From Ensifer sesbaniae (lineage in GTDB: Bacteria > Pseudomonadota > Alphaproteobacteria > Rhizobiales > Rhizobiaceae): 64,000 nt of DNA. The notes beneath the pieces were generated by a model. That model was not told the DNA's origin. It was given only the letters and a program-made list of their open reading frames with translations, and ran no database searches. A program made the position numbers and the translations under genes. Of this stretch, positions 25,880 to 35,400 are shown piece by piece. How positions within the stretch are numbered: position 1 is the stretch's first letter; each line of letters begins with the position of its first letter. The stretch spans positions 1,672,863 through 1,736,862 of the forward strand of contig NZ_JABEKU010000002.1 of the NCBI RefSeq assembly GCF_013283665.1. Direction: 5' to 3'.

Positions 25880-26740
25880 ATGGCGACGATAAGAACACGC
25901 AGCCGTGGCAGCGAAATGCTTCTCCACCTGACCGCCTATCTGACGATCCTCGTCGCCCTGATCCTGACGTTGTTTCCCGTCTATTGGATCGCGGTGAATT
26001 CGTTCAAGTACGACATCGACATCTTCGCCGTGCCGCCCGAATGGCTGCCGCGCAACCCGACCTTGAAGCACTACCACGAGGCGTTCGTCCAGCGCCCGTT
26101 CCTGCGCTACGCGCTGAACAGCTTGCTCGTCGCGGTTGGAACCACGATCATTTCCGTCGGCTTCGGCACGATGGCTGGCTATGCCTTGGCGCGATTCAGC
26201 TATCCCTGGCAATGGCGCAAGCAGATCTCGTTCTGGATTCTTTCGACACGGATGATGCCGCCGATCGTCAGCATCATCCCGCTCTATCTGTTCTTCAACT
26301 CCTTCGACATGCTCAACACCAAGTCGGCGCTCATCATCGCCTACACTGCCTTCAACCTGCCGTTCGCCACCTGGATGATGAAGAGCTATTTCCAGGACCT
26401 GCCCGTCGAATTGGAAGAGGCGGCGATCGTCGACGGCGACACGCAATGGGGCGCCTTCCTGCATGTCGCCTTGCCGCTGGCGCGCCCAGGGCTTGCGGCC
26501 ACCGCCATTTTCTGCCTGATCATCTCCTGGAACGAGTTTTTGCTTTCCCTGATCATCACGCTCACCGAGCAATCGCAGACGCTGCCGATCGGCATTGCCG
26601 GGCGGGTGACGCAGTATAAAACCTATTGGGGAGAAATCAGCGCCGCCGGGTTCATGGCCTGCGTGCCGATCGTCATCTTCGCGTTCATCGTTCAGAAGCA
26701 TCTGGTCCGGGGGTTGTCTCTCGGGGCGGTCAAGGGGTGA
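25880..26740 (+). CDS. Sugar ABC transporter permease (MalG/UgpE-like)
   Basis: 286 aa. The first TM is LTAYLTILVALILTLFPVYW and the EAA coupling loop is LEEAAIVDGDTQWGAFLHVA, followed by LPLARPGLAATAIFC, all typical of MalG-type subunits. The gene is 4 bp upstream of the ATPase gene, indicating tight co-translation. Confidence 0.9.
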   Translation: MATIRTRSRGSEMLLHLTAYLTILVALILTLFPVYWIAVNSFKYDIDIFAVPPEWLPRNPTLKHYHEAFVQRPFLRYALNSLLVAVGTTIISVGFGTMAGYALARFSYPWQWRKQISFWILSTRMMPPIVSIIPLYLFFNSFDMLNTKSALIIAYTAFNLPFATWMMKSYFQDLPVELEEAAIVDGDTQWGAFLHVALPLARPGLAATAIFCLIISWNEFLLSLIITLTEQSQTLPIGIAGRVTQYKTYWGEISAAGFMACVPIVIFAFIVQKHLVRGLSLGAVKG

Positions 26741-26744
26741 GGCC

Positions 26745-27806
26745 ATGGCGTCCGTGACGTTCAACAACGTCTCCAAGAAATTCGGCGAATTCGTCGCGGT
26801 GGCCGACTTCAACCTGGAGGTCCGGGACAAGGAGTTTCTCGTCCTGCTTGGCCCCTCCGGTTGCGGCAAAACCACGACGATGCGCATGGTCGCTGGCCTC
26901 GAGGAGGCGACCTCCGGCGATATCTACATCGATGCGGAACGCATTAATGGCGTCCTGCCGAAGTATCGCGACGTCGCGATGGTCTTCCAGTCCTATGCGC
27001 TCTACCCGCACCTGACGGTCGAGCAGAACATCGGCTACCCTCTCAAGATCCGCAAAGTGCCACCCGAGGAAAGCAAACGGCGCGTCGCCGAAGTCGCGCG
27101 TCGGGTGGAACTCGAGACCATGCTGTCGCGCCTGCCAAGGGAACTTTCGGGCGGTCAGCGCCAGCGCGTCGCGCTTGCCCGCGCGATCGTGCGCACGCCG
27201 CGCGTCTTTCTCATGGACGAGCCGCTCTCCAATCTCGACGCAAAGCTGCGCACCCAGATGCGCTCGGAGCTGAAACATCTCCAGCACGAGCTCCAGGTCA
27301 CGACGATCTACGTCACGCACGACCAGATCGAGGCGATGACGCTGGCGCATCGGGTGGCGGTCATGAACAGGGGGGTGATCGAGCAGCTGGGTACGCCGCG
27401 GGAAATCTACAGCGATCCGCGCACGCTTTTCGTCGCCGGCTTCATCGGCTCGCCGCCGATGAACCTCATTCCAGGCGAGGCGCGGGACGGCATCTTCACG
27501 AGCGCTGGGCTGAGGGTGGGCGGGCTCGGCCAGGCGAGCGTTCCCCGCGCGGTTCTCGGCGTTCGCCCAGAAGATATCCATGCGACAGGAGTCGGGGGGA
27601 GCGATGCCAATCTGGTCGCCCCAATCTATTCGGTCGAGCTCACCGGCGAGAACACGCTCGTCAGCCTCAGGCTCGGCGCCCAGTTGCTGACCCTACGGGC
27701 AGACAAGAATTTCGCCGGCCAGATCGATCAGCCGATCGGAATCAAGGTCGCGGCCGACCAGGTGTTTCTGTTCGATGGCGAGTCTCAGCGTCGTGTCGAC
27801 TTCTGA
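26745..27806 (+). CDS. Sugar ABC transporter ATPase (MalK/UgpC-like)
   Basis: 353 aa. Walker A GPSGCGKTTT, Q-loop VFQSYALYPH, signature LSGGQRQRVALARAI, Walker B VFLMDEPLSNLDA and switch His in YVTHDQIEAMTL are all present. The C-terminal TOBE-like domain (about 240-353; LGVRPEDIHATG) is shorter than in MalK. It belongs to the same operon as the two permeases. The following gene starts inside or just after it. Confidence 0.9.
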   Translation: MASVTFNNVSKKFGEFVAVADFNLEVRDKEFLVLLGPSGCGKTTTMRMVAGLEEATSGDIYIDAERINGVLPKYRDVAMVFQSYALYPHLTVEQNIGYPLKIRKVPPEESKRRVAEVARRVELETMLSRLPRELSGGQRQRVALARAIVRTPRVFLMDEPLSNLDAKLRTQMRSELKHLQHELQVTTIYVTHDQIEAMTLAHRVAVMNRGVIEQLGTPREIYSDPRTLFVAGFIGSPPMNLIPGEARDGIFTSAGLRVGGLGQASVPRAVLGVRPEDIHATGVGGSDANLVAPIYSVELTGENTLVSLRLGAQLLTLRADKNFAGQIDQPIGIKVAADQVFLFDGESQRRVDF

Positions 27807-28572
27807 TCTCCGGATGACGGCTGTGGCAATCGCGCTCACGTTTTTTGTGGCGGGGGCGGCCACCGCCGATGAGGGTCCGATCGCCGGCAATCCGCTCATC
27901 GACATTCCCGCCGGCACTTTCGTGTTCGGCCGTGATGACGGCCCGGATAACGAACGTCCGCGCCGCCTGGTGTTGGGCCACGCATTTGCCATCAACCGCA
28001 CCGAAATCACCAACCGGCAATATCGAGCTTTCGCTGACGCGACGGGGCATCGTCCAGCTTTCTACGTCGGGCACCCGATTCTCGGCTTGGACGATCATCC
28101 GGTGGTCGGCGTAAGCTGGGGAGACGCCGATGCCTTTTGTCTTCATTATGGCCTCACTCTCCCTTCGGAACAGCAGTACGAGAGGGCGGCGCGCGGGACC
28201 GAGGGGCAGGCGTTTCCATGGGGTACTGCGCCCGCGGATGGTCGCCGCGCCAATGCCGGCGCCGCGCATTGCTGCGCTGGCGACGAGCGCGACGGCTATC
28301 CGATGACCGCCCCCGCCCTGTCCTTTGCCGATGGCGCAAGCGGCGAAGGGGTACTCAACCTCGTCGGCAATGTCTGGGAATGGACGAGCGATCTCTATGC
28401 CCCCTATGCCGCCACGGCCGCGAGCAGCGGCGCCAAATCGTATCGCGTGCTGCGCGGCGGGGCCTGGAACAGTGATCCCACACATCTTACCACAACCTAT
28501 CGGTTGGCCTATGATCCCAACTTCCGGTTCTCGGGGAATGGCGGTTTCCGATGCGTCCGTTCCGGCAGATGA
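27775..28572 (+). CDS. Exported formylglycine-generating-enzyme-like protein lacking the catalytic cysteines
   Basis: 265 aa from ATG 27775; a GTG at 27793 or ATG 27814 could also serve. The earlier starts give a positively charged n-region before the hydrophobic segment MTAVAIALTFFVAGAATA, a signal peptide. The rest is an FGE-sulfatase domain: IPAGTFVFGRDDGPDNERP, FAINRTEITNRQYRAFADAT, LPSEQQYERAARG, NLVGNVWEWTSD, VLRGGAWNS, GNGGFRCVRSG. In true FGE the copper-binding Cys pair lies in a CYRYRCAAR-type segment; here that position reads TTYRLAYDP with no Cys, so sulfatase activation is unlikely. Probably a periplasmic accessory of the transporter operon; function unknown. Confidence 0.78.
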   Translation: MASLSVVSTSDLRMTAVAIALTFFVAGAATADEGPIAGNPLIDIPAGTFVFGRDDGPDNERPRRLVLGHAFAINRTEITNRQYRAFADATGHRPAFYVGHPILGLDDHPVVGVSWGDADAFCLHYGLTLPSEQQYERAARGTEGQAFPWGTAPADGRRANAGAAHCCAGDERDGYPMTAPALSFADGASGEGVLNLVGNVWEWTSDLYAPYAATAASSGAKSYRVLRGGAWNSDPTHLTTTYRLAYDPNFRFSGNGGFRCVRSGR

Positions 28573-29555
28573 CGATCCTCGTCGCCTTCTTGCTTCTCGC
28601 AGCAGGTACCGCTGCCGAGCCGGCGGTCGCGCCGGGCTACCGGCTTGAAAGCTTCAGCAAGGCCGGTGCTGCCTTCGGCGGCCTTTCCCGCGACGGCGAG
28701 GCTCTGCTCGTTACCGATCTTGCCAATGGCCGGCTCTATCGGCGGATGCCCGCGGGCGATTTCGAAGCGTTCGGTCCAGTCTTTCCCCATGGTCTCGACG
28801 TGATCGGCGATCCGACCGGGCCCTATCGGGTGCTTCGCGCCGGCGACAAGCTGGTCGTCGCTCAAGGATGGACGCCGGCGGATGTGGATGCCGGGCCCTA
28901 TGACCATGCCCTCATTGCGATCGACAGTGCTGGTCGTCGCCGTGTCATCAACGCCGACTTCTGGAATCCTTTCGACCTCGTCGCCGCCGCGGATGCCTAT
29001 TACGTCGTCGATTCGGCGCGCAACAGCGTCGAGCGTCTCGGAGCCGACGGTCGCAAGCAGACGCTCATGAGCTTTCGCCGCCTTCGTCAACAGGCGACCG
29101 CTCTGGAGACGCTTTCCCCGACGGAGTTCAACAAAGGGAGCTACGAGGTCGATGCCGTGCCGACCGGGATCACGCTTCGCCAGGGGCGTCTTTATGTTGC
29201 GCTTTTCGGCGGCTTTCCTTTCCTCGCCGGTGCCGGAAAGGTCGTTTCAATTCCCGAGAAAAGCAAGGGCGCGGAGCCGCGGCCGGAGGTCGATGGCCTG
29301 AATGCACCGGTCGCTCTTGCCTTCGACGAAAAGGGACGGATGCTCATCCTTGAACACGGCCTATACGACCAGCAGCAGGGGTTCCGAGCAAACAGCGGCC
29401 GGTTGCTGTTGTTCGATAATGCGACGGGCAGCCGGGAGACGGTGGTCGACGGGCTGACGCGACCGGTCTCCGTCCTCGTGTGGGACAACAGGCAGATCGT
29501 CATCTCCGAACTCGGCGGCACGCTGCTCTTTCTGGACCGCGAAGAGGGGCGGTGA
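28569..29555 (+). CDS. Exported ScyD/ScyE-like beta-propeller protein
   Basis: 328 aa from ATG 28569, which overlaps the previous stop (ATGA). A signal peptide (MTILVAFLLLAAGTAAEPAV) precedes six-bladed propeller-like repeats: LSRDGEALLVTDLANGRLYR, NPFDLVAAADAYYVVDSARN, GITLRQGRLYVALFGGFPF, APVALAFDEKGRMLILEHGL. The pattern is of the ScyD/ScyE or SMP-30/NHL type; no catalytic role is known for the family. As the last gene of the operon it should act in the periplasm with the FGE-like protein. A degenerate intergenic repeat follows. Confidence 0.72.
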   Translation: MTILVAFLLLAAGTAAEPAVAPGYRLESFSKAGAAFGGLSRDGEALLVTDLANGRLYRRMPAGDFEAFGPVFPHGLDVIGDPTGPYRVLRAGDKLVVAQGWTPADVDAGPYDHALIAIDSAGRRRVINADFWNPFDLVAAADAYYVVDSARNSVERLGADGRKQTLMSFRRLRQQATALETLSPTEFNKGSYEVDAVPTGITLRQGRLYVALFGGFPFLAGAGKVVSIPEKSKGAEPRPEVDGLNAPVALAFDEKGRMLILEHGLYDQQQGFRANSGRLLLFDNATGSRETVVDGLTRPVSVLVWDNRQIVISELGGTLLFLDREEGR

Positions 29556-29564
29556 AGGAACAAC

Positions 29565-29643
29565 GAGCGCCGTGCGTCCTATCAGACGCGCAAGGGTCAC
29601 GTTGAATTGCCGCAAGTTTTAATTCTTGGACCGGCGACGATCT
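29565..29643 (+). repeat. Rhizobial intergenic mosaic repeat, degenerate copy D
   Basis: Reads gcgccgtgcgtcctatcaga, then cgcgcaagggtcacgttgaa and ttgccgcaagttttaattctt. The order of blocks is that of the copies at 58462-58559 and 49143-49240, but both hairpins have decayed. It lies in the gap between two convergent genes. Confidence 0.45.
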
Positions 29644-29688
29644 GAGGAAACATGCCGTAGCGGAGCTATTCGAAGCCCGTTGCTGCGC

Positions 29689-30762
29689 TCAGCTCGCCCG
29701 TGCCTCCAGCCAGTCTTGCCACTCGTCCTCGTTGCCATGGAAGACGTTGAGGTCGATCTTACCGTCGACGCCGTGCGAGAGGCCGGAGCCCGAGTATTGC
29801 CAGAACAGCCATTTGCGGTTCGGGTAGACCTTGGATGGATGCTGGGCCACCGCGCGCAGCCAGAAGGGATAGTTCTGGAACGCGCCCTGCAGGTTGTCCT
29901 TATAGAAATCCGGTGCCGTGTAAATGATCGGGCGCTGGCCGTAATACGCCTCGAGCTTGTCCATGAAGACCTGCATCTTCTCGCGCACGCGCTCTGGCGA
30001 CAGGCGCCGCTTGCAGCTGGATTCGCCGTTGTATTCGACGTCGATCACGGGCGGCAGCGCGCCGGGCTCGCGCGGAACGTTGCGGATGAACCAGTCGGCC
30101 TGCTCGCCGGCGGTGCGACACCAGTAGAAGAAATGATAGGCGCCGCGCCGCAGGCCGGCCGCCTTGGCGGCGCGCCAGTTCTTCTTGAACATCGGGTCGA
30201 GATGGTCGCCGCCGTCCGTCGCTTTGATGAACGCGAAATTCGCGCCCTGGGTGCGCAGCTTCGGCCAGTCGATCTCACCCTGCCAGCGCGAAACGTCGAC
30301 GCCGTGAACGGCCATCTTGCGCGGATTTTTGGCGCGGCCGAAATTGATCGGCTTGGCATCGCGGAAACGGTGGCCGTAGATGCGCGAGCGCCCCTGCGGC
30401 ATCGCCTGTGTGACCGGATTGGCGGGGGCTACGAAGGCCACCGGCCGAGCGCCCGGAACGGGCATGTCCATTGTCGCCGTTGTCGTCGTCGTATTGGCCG
30501 CCGGCGCAAAGGCTTTGGGCTCCGGAACCGGGCCGGCCCAGGCAAGCATCTCCTGCGGCGGTGCGGACTGGATGGTCTGCGGTGGCGTTACCTCGGCTGC
30601 TCTTGCGCCGACATTGGCGGCCGGTACCGGTGCGGCCGAAAGCACGACGGAACTGGTCGTTTCACGCGAGGGCCGCGGTGCGATGGTGTCCAGGCTCGAA
30701 CTGGAAGAGCAGCCAGAAACAAGGCCGGCAAAAATGATTGCGGTCGCAGCTGAAAGACGCAT
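29689..30762 (-). CDS. GH25 lysozyme-like lipoprotein
   Basis: 357 aa. The signal peptide MRLSAATAIIFAGLVSGC ends in a lipobox, with lipidation on Cys18. A low-complexity linker of about 120 residues rich in Pro, Ala and Thr follows. The C-terminal 215 residues are a GH25 muramidase domain: HGVDVSRWQGEIDWPKL, FAFIKATDGGDHLDPMF, GAYHFFYWC, and the catalytic Asp-Glu pair in PVIDVEYNGESS. It should cleave peptidoglycan from the periplasmic side while anchored in a membrane. Start ATG 30762 fits the signal peptide better than upstream codons. Monocistronic. Confidence 0.88.
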   Translation of the reverse strand: MRLSAATAIIFAGLVSGCSSSSSLDTIAPRPSRETTSSVVLSAAPVPAANVGARAAEVTPPQTIQSAPPQEMLAWAGPVPEPKAFAPAANTTTTTATMDMPVPGARPVAFVAPANPVTQAMPQGRSRIYGHRFRDAKPINFGRAKNPRKMAVHGVDVSRWQGEIDWPKLRTQGANFAFIKATDGGDHLDPMFKKNWRAAKAAGLRRGAYHFFYWCRTAGEQADWFIRNVPREPGALPPVIDVEYNGESSCKRRLSPERVREKMQVFMDKLEAYYGQRPIIYTAPDFYKDNLQGAFQNYPFWLRAVAQHPSKVYPNRKWLFWQYSGSGLSHGVDGKIDLNVFHGNEDEWQDWLEARAS

Positions 30763-30930
30763 GGGCACCCGTACGCAGGACAAGGTCGACGGCAATCGCC
30801 GGCCGACAGGTGTGAATAGCTAACCGAAGCTTACCCAAAAAGATTGAATCCAATCTTACCAACCCGACCCAACTTCGTGCACTGGAGGTTGCAGCGATGA
30901 GGGCACATTGACGCAGTCGCTGGAGTGTTT

Positions 30931-32490
30931 TCAGCCAGGGGCGTGTTCCATGCCGGTGCCGGCCCGCCGCCGCTGACCGGCGCGGAATTCGAGATTGCGG
31001 GCAATGGTCTCGTCAAGCGCGCCCGAGGCGTCGGTGACCATCGTCGGAGCAAAATGCGAGCGGAAGCCTTCGCCGAGCCGGAAGGCCGGCGTGTAGAGTG
31101 GTCCCAGCGGCTGCGTCGTCGTGACATAGGTGAGATTGTCGTCGCTCCCCGAGCGTATCGGGAGACCATGGCGATGCATGACCGAGGGAAGCGCCAGGCG
31201 CAGGCTGTTGGCAAGCAGGTGGATCATCTGCCGGCCCGAAAGCGAGCGGCGGTAATTGCGGTAGAAGCCGAGGCAATGGCGCAGGATTTGGGCGCGATTG
31301 CCGTCAAGGCGCGACAGCTTGCGGGCAAACAGGGCGACATCGTCAAGGTTGTCGAGGGGGCGCGTCATCAATGTGAACCCATCCATGTCGCGCAGCTTGG
31401 CAGACGGGAGGAAGCGACCCTCTGCAGCGCATTCGTCAAAGAGCGGCGTGCCCAGCAGCGGGATCGTCAGGCTCAGGAAGGCCGGCAATGGCATTCTGCT
31501 CTCGCCGGTGATGAAGGCCAGTTCGTCCTGCATCGCCTGCATCGTCTGCGCTGCCGGATCGAACATCAGTCCGTATTGGAAGGCGACGCCGGCTTTGAGA
31601 CAGGTCTGAATGGCTTCCAGTTGCGGCACCACCAGGTTCTGCTTCTTCTGATAGCGCTTCAACTGCGCTTCGTTCAGCGTCTCGACGCCACTGAAGAGCC
31701 CGAGACAGCCGGCCGCGCGCACCGCTTCGAGATTGTCGGGGTCTCGGAAGAAATCTCCGGTGACGAGCGCGAACCAACCCTGAAACAGACCCTCGCGCCA
31801 AAGCGACCGGATCAGCCCGAGCTTAGCATGGAAGGCGTCCTTGCTGTTGCCGTAGAAATTGTTGTCGATGAACAGCACGTATTTCTTGGGCGGGGCATTG
31901 CGAAGTTGTGCTTCGATGTAGCCGAGATCGTAGCCGTGGTAGCGGCGGCCTTCCGCGGTGAGCGCGCAGAAACTGCACTTGAAATTGCAGTAGCGACTCG
32001 TCTCGACGTAACTGACCGGACCGCCCCAATTGGCGAGGTCGAAGCGTGGCAGGATCGTTTCGGAGACCGCCCATTCCCCGAAGACCTCCTTAATCACGGC
32101 CTGCATCTCCTCGACGTCGCCTTCGCAGGCGTAGTCGAAGGTTTCGGCGCTCGAAACCGGCAGATTGCGGACGACCGGTCCACCGGCGACGATGACGCAG
32201 CCTGGCGATTTCGTGCGGGCATAGGCGGTCAGGTGGCGCATCCGGTCGAAGGCGGCGGTGACTCCCGTCAGCACCAGCATGTCCAGTTCCGCAAAAGCCG
32301 TTTCGTCGACGAGCGGCCCGTCGTGAAATTCGCTGTAGGCGCGAAGGTGCACGCGATTGCGGGCAAAGGCGCCGGCCAGAAACAGGTGGCCGGTCCCCTG
32401 CGGGATGAAATCGGGGCGACCTTGCGGATTTCTGGTCTCGTCGAAATGGGCAAGCACGATCAGGACGCGGGGCACTCGAAACTGGGTCAC
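30931..32490 (-). CDS. Radical SAM protein with N-terminal B12-binding-like domain
   Basis: 519 aa from GTG 32490, which overlaps the cyclase stop (GTGA). Residues 1-140 form a Rossmann-like cobalamin-binding-type domain (PRVLIVLAHFDETRNP, ELDMLVLTGVTAAFDRMRH, CVIVAGGPVVRNLP) without a DxHxxG motif. The radical SAM core starts at about 155 with the cluster motif CNFKCSFC (Cys168, Cys172, Cys175), followed by VLFIDNNFYGN and GLFSGVETLNEAQLKRY. The C-terminal 130 residues are helical. This is the B12-dependent radical SAM class, many of which are methyltransferases or act on lipids; no substrate can be assigned. Co-translation with a large cyclase is the striking point. Confidence 0.85.
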   Translation of the reverse strand: MTQFRVPRVLIVLAHFDETRNPQGRPDFIPQGTGHLFLAGAFARNRVHLRAYSEFHDGPLVDETAFAELDMLVLTGVTAAFDRMRHLTAYARTKSPGCVIVAGGPVVRNLPVSSAETFDYACEGDVEEMQAVIKEVFGEWAVSETILPRFDLANWGGPVSYVETSRYCNFKCSFCALTAEGRRYHGYDLGYIEAQLRNAPPKKYVLFIDNNFYGNSKDAFHAKLGLIRSLWREGLFQGWFALVTGDFFRDPDNLEAVRAAGCLGLFSGVETLNEAQLKRYQKKQNLVVPQLEAIQTCLKAGVAFQYGLMFDPAAQTMQAMQDELAFITGESRMPLPAFLSLTIPLLGTPLFDECAAEGRFLPSAKLRDMDGFTLMTRPLDNLDDVALFARKLSRLDGNRAQILRHCLGFYRNYRRSLSGRQMIHLLANSLRLALPSVMHRHGLPIRSGSDDNLTYVTTTQPLGPLYTPAFRLGEGFRSHFAPTMVTDASGALDETIARNLEFRAGQRRRAGTGMEHAPG

Positions 32491-35400
32491 GCTTGGCCTC
32501 CCTCGAACGCAACGATCGGAAGATGGGTCTGGAACTCGGCATGATCGAGTTGGAGGACCTCGCTCCAGGTGTTTTGCCGGACGACAAACATTGTCTCCAA
32601 TGCCTGCCAGGCCGCCGCATCCTTCGGTCCAGCCGGGTGGTGCAACGAAGCGAGCGCTACGGCCGGCATCTCCAGCCGGATCGCCTCCGCGAAGGCGTAT
32701 CGCGCCACGCGCTCGGCGCGGCGCTGCCGGCCGCGATGAAGGTACAGGGTCGCCTCGCCGAGCGCTGCCGCCGGGCGACCGATAGGATAGACGCGCGCGA
32801 AGCGCTCGAGCTTTCTGAGGACAAGCTGCGCCGCAGCCGGGTCGCCACCGTCCGGATCGCTCGCCACGTCGAACAGGCGGGCAAGTGCCGGCAGAGTTCG
32901 CGTCTTCATTGCCGGATTGAGCGTCTGGCACCAGGAGAACGCGCGCTCGAACCAGGTCCTTGCTGCGCCCGTGTCGCCCTGCCGTCGGGCGGCTTCGGCC
33001 AGAAGAGACGCGCCCTCGATGCAATGTACGAGTTCCAGTCCGTCGGCCCTTGTGGTGATGATCTGCTTGAGCTCATCGAGATCGGCGTCGATGGCAGACC
33101 ATCGGCCAAGGGCCGCGTGCCCCCTGAGACGGCCAAGCAGGCCGCAGCCAAGCACCTGGATGTCGCCGCGCCTGCGGCCCTCTTCGCAGATCCGCTGAAC
33201 CAGGATCTCCCATGGGGCAATGCCTTCGAAAGCCGAGGTCAGCAGCCAGGGACCGGAAATCGTCTCGAGGCCAACGGCCACTTCGCACCACCGCCTCAAA
33301 TCACCGATGGTCGCGGCATTGTTGAGGCCAGCCTCGAACGCCCGCTTGCCTTCGCGCCAATGGCCGATGCCAATCTGGTACATGCCCGACAGGAGGTCGA
33401 CACGCACGCGCGTTCCCAACTGGTCGACGCGCTCCGAAAGGGCGGCGGCCAAGCGGCTGTAGTGCTCGGCCTGCTTGTGCAGCGGGATGACGCCGCATAT
33501 GGCGCCGAGGCTTGCATAATTGGTCGCGGTCGTTGGCGAGACATATTTGTTTCTTTCGGCAAGGTTCGTCGCACGAAGCGTCGCATGGATCAGCCGCAGC
33601 TTCTCGCTGGTGAAGTAGTAGATCCGCGTCAGGTCCTCATGCGCCTTTGCTGCGAGATGGAAAGGATCAGATGGTGATCGCGAGATCTCCCGTTCCAGGA
33701 TCCAGTCCTTGTCCCCATGGGTCACGCGGCGCCACACCTGTTCTGCAAGATCGAGAACCAGATGCAGTGCGAGGCCGACCGAAGTGCGCGGAAGCGGCAG
33801 GCCGGACAGCCGCAGACCCTCCTCATAGGCATGCCGCGCAGCTTCGGCGCGGCCGAGATTGAGATTGGCTTCGCCAAGCAGGAAACAGGCGGCCGCCCGC
33901 CGTGCCGGCGTGATCGAGATCGAGAGATCGCGCCCAGTCTTGAAAAAGCGCTCGACCAGGTCGACGACGGCGGCATTGTCGAACTGGCGCAAGCGCAGTT
34001 CGGCGACGCGGTCCAGATAGTTGAACGCAAGTGTGGCCTCGCCGGCGCGCTCCCAATGGCTCAAGATGCGCGGCAGGCTTTCCGCATTGTCGGGCTGTCT
34101 GCTTTCCTCCATCGCTTGCGCGATCGCACGATGTGCCTCACGTCGCTGTTCCGAAAGCATGCTGTCGTAGATGGCCTGACGGATGACGGCGTGGCTGAAT
34201 GTGAAACGTCCCGGGCGGTCATCCATGGGTTTGATCAGATGGGCCGCTTGCAGCCGTTCGATGCTTGCCTCGATGTCCAGGGCGGACTTCCTGATCGGCG
34301 GAAGCGCCCGGAGTTCCGCGGCGGAAAAGGTCGCGCCCATGGCGCTTGCGATCTTTAGGAGAGCCTGGAGCTCGGCCGGAAGCTGGTCGGTTCGGGCGAT
34401 CACCGTGACCTTGGCCGTATTGAGCAAGGTTGCTTCGTTCGAATGGGTTTCGGGGAGTGACAGGGACGCCTGGGTCTCTGCGGCCTTCGGCAATCGCCGT
34501 TCGCCGATCATGCGGCAGATTTCGTGTATGAGCAGCGGGTTTCCGGCCGACTGCGCATACACCGCTTCGCAAAAGCCGTCTGCCGGGGAACTGCTGCCGA
34601 TCGACGCGCGTACGAGTGAAATCGTGCCCTCGAGATCGAGCGGCAGGAGATCGAGTGTCTGCGCACCATTGTGGTGTTGTCCGGTCCATCGCGTCAGGTC
34701 TTGCTGTGTCCTGGCCGTACGGGTTGAAACGACGACCGGGATCGGTGCCGGTCCGGAAACCAGGCGTCCGAGCAACTGGCCGGATGCTTCGTCCAGCCAA
34801 TGGACGTCTTCGAGCACGACGAGACCACGCCCCCAGGAGAGGCTGTCGGTCATGAGATCGCGCAGCAATTCACGCAGGCGGTGGGACCGCCCGTCGCCCG
34901 ACATCGCCCGGGTCTCGGCCGTGTCGGTCAAAGTGAGGTTGATGGCATCGTTCAGCAGCGGCGCCAGATGAGCGAGTTCGGGTCGGTGGGCGAAGAACTG
35001 CATCACCTGATCCGAGGCATTGGCGCCGCGAAGGTCGCCGATGCCAAGCAGGTCGCGGATCACCCCACGCCAGGCGAAGTAAGGCACGTCACTCTCGATA
35101 TCGTCGGCATGGCCGACCAGAACCTGGCTTCCATGGTCACGGCAGGTTTCGACGAAGGCGCGAAGCAGCGCCGATTTGCCGACGCCGGAATCGCCCTTGA
35201 CGATCATCACCCCGGCCTGTCCTCGGCCCGCGCGCTCCACATAGGCGTTGAGTGCCGCGAGTTCGGCGGCCCGGTTGAAAAGAACGGGGGATTTGGTGTC
35301 GATCGTCGCGACGGTCTCGGCAATCGGCGCAAACGCGACCACGCCACCGCGCATGCCGGGCACGGCAAGTGTCCAGGGACCGGAAAAAGCAATCTGGCCG

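Noticed and set aside
27775-28572. A genuine formylglycine-generating enzyme
   Set aside because: The two catalytic cysteines are missing and there is no sulfatase nearby.
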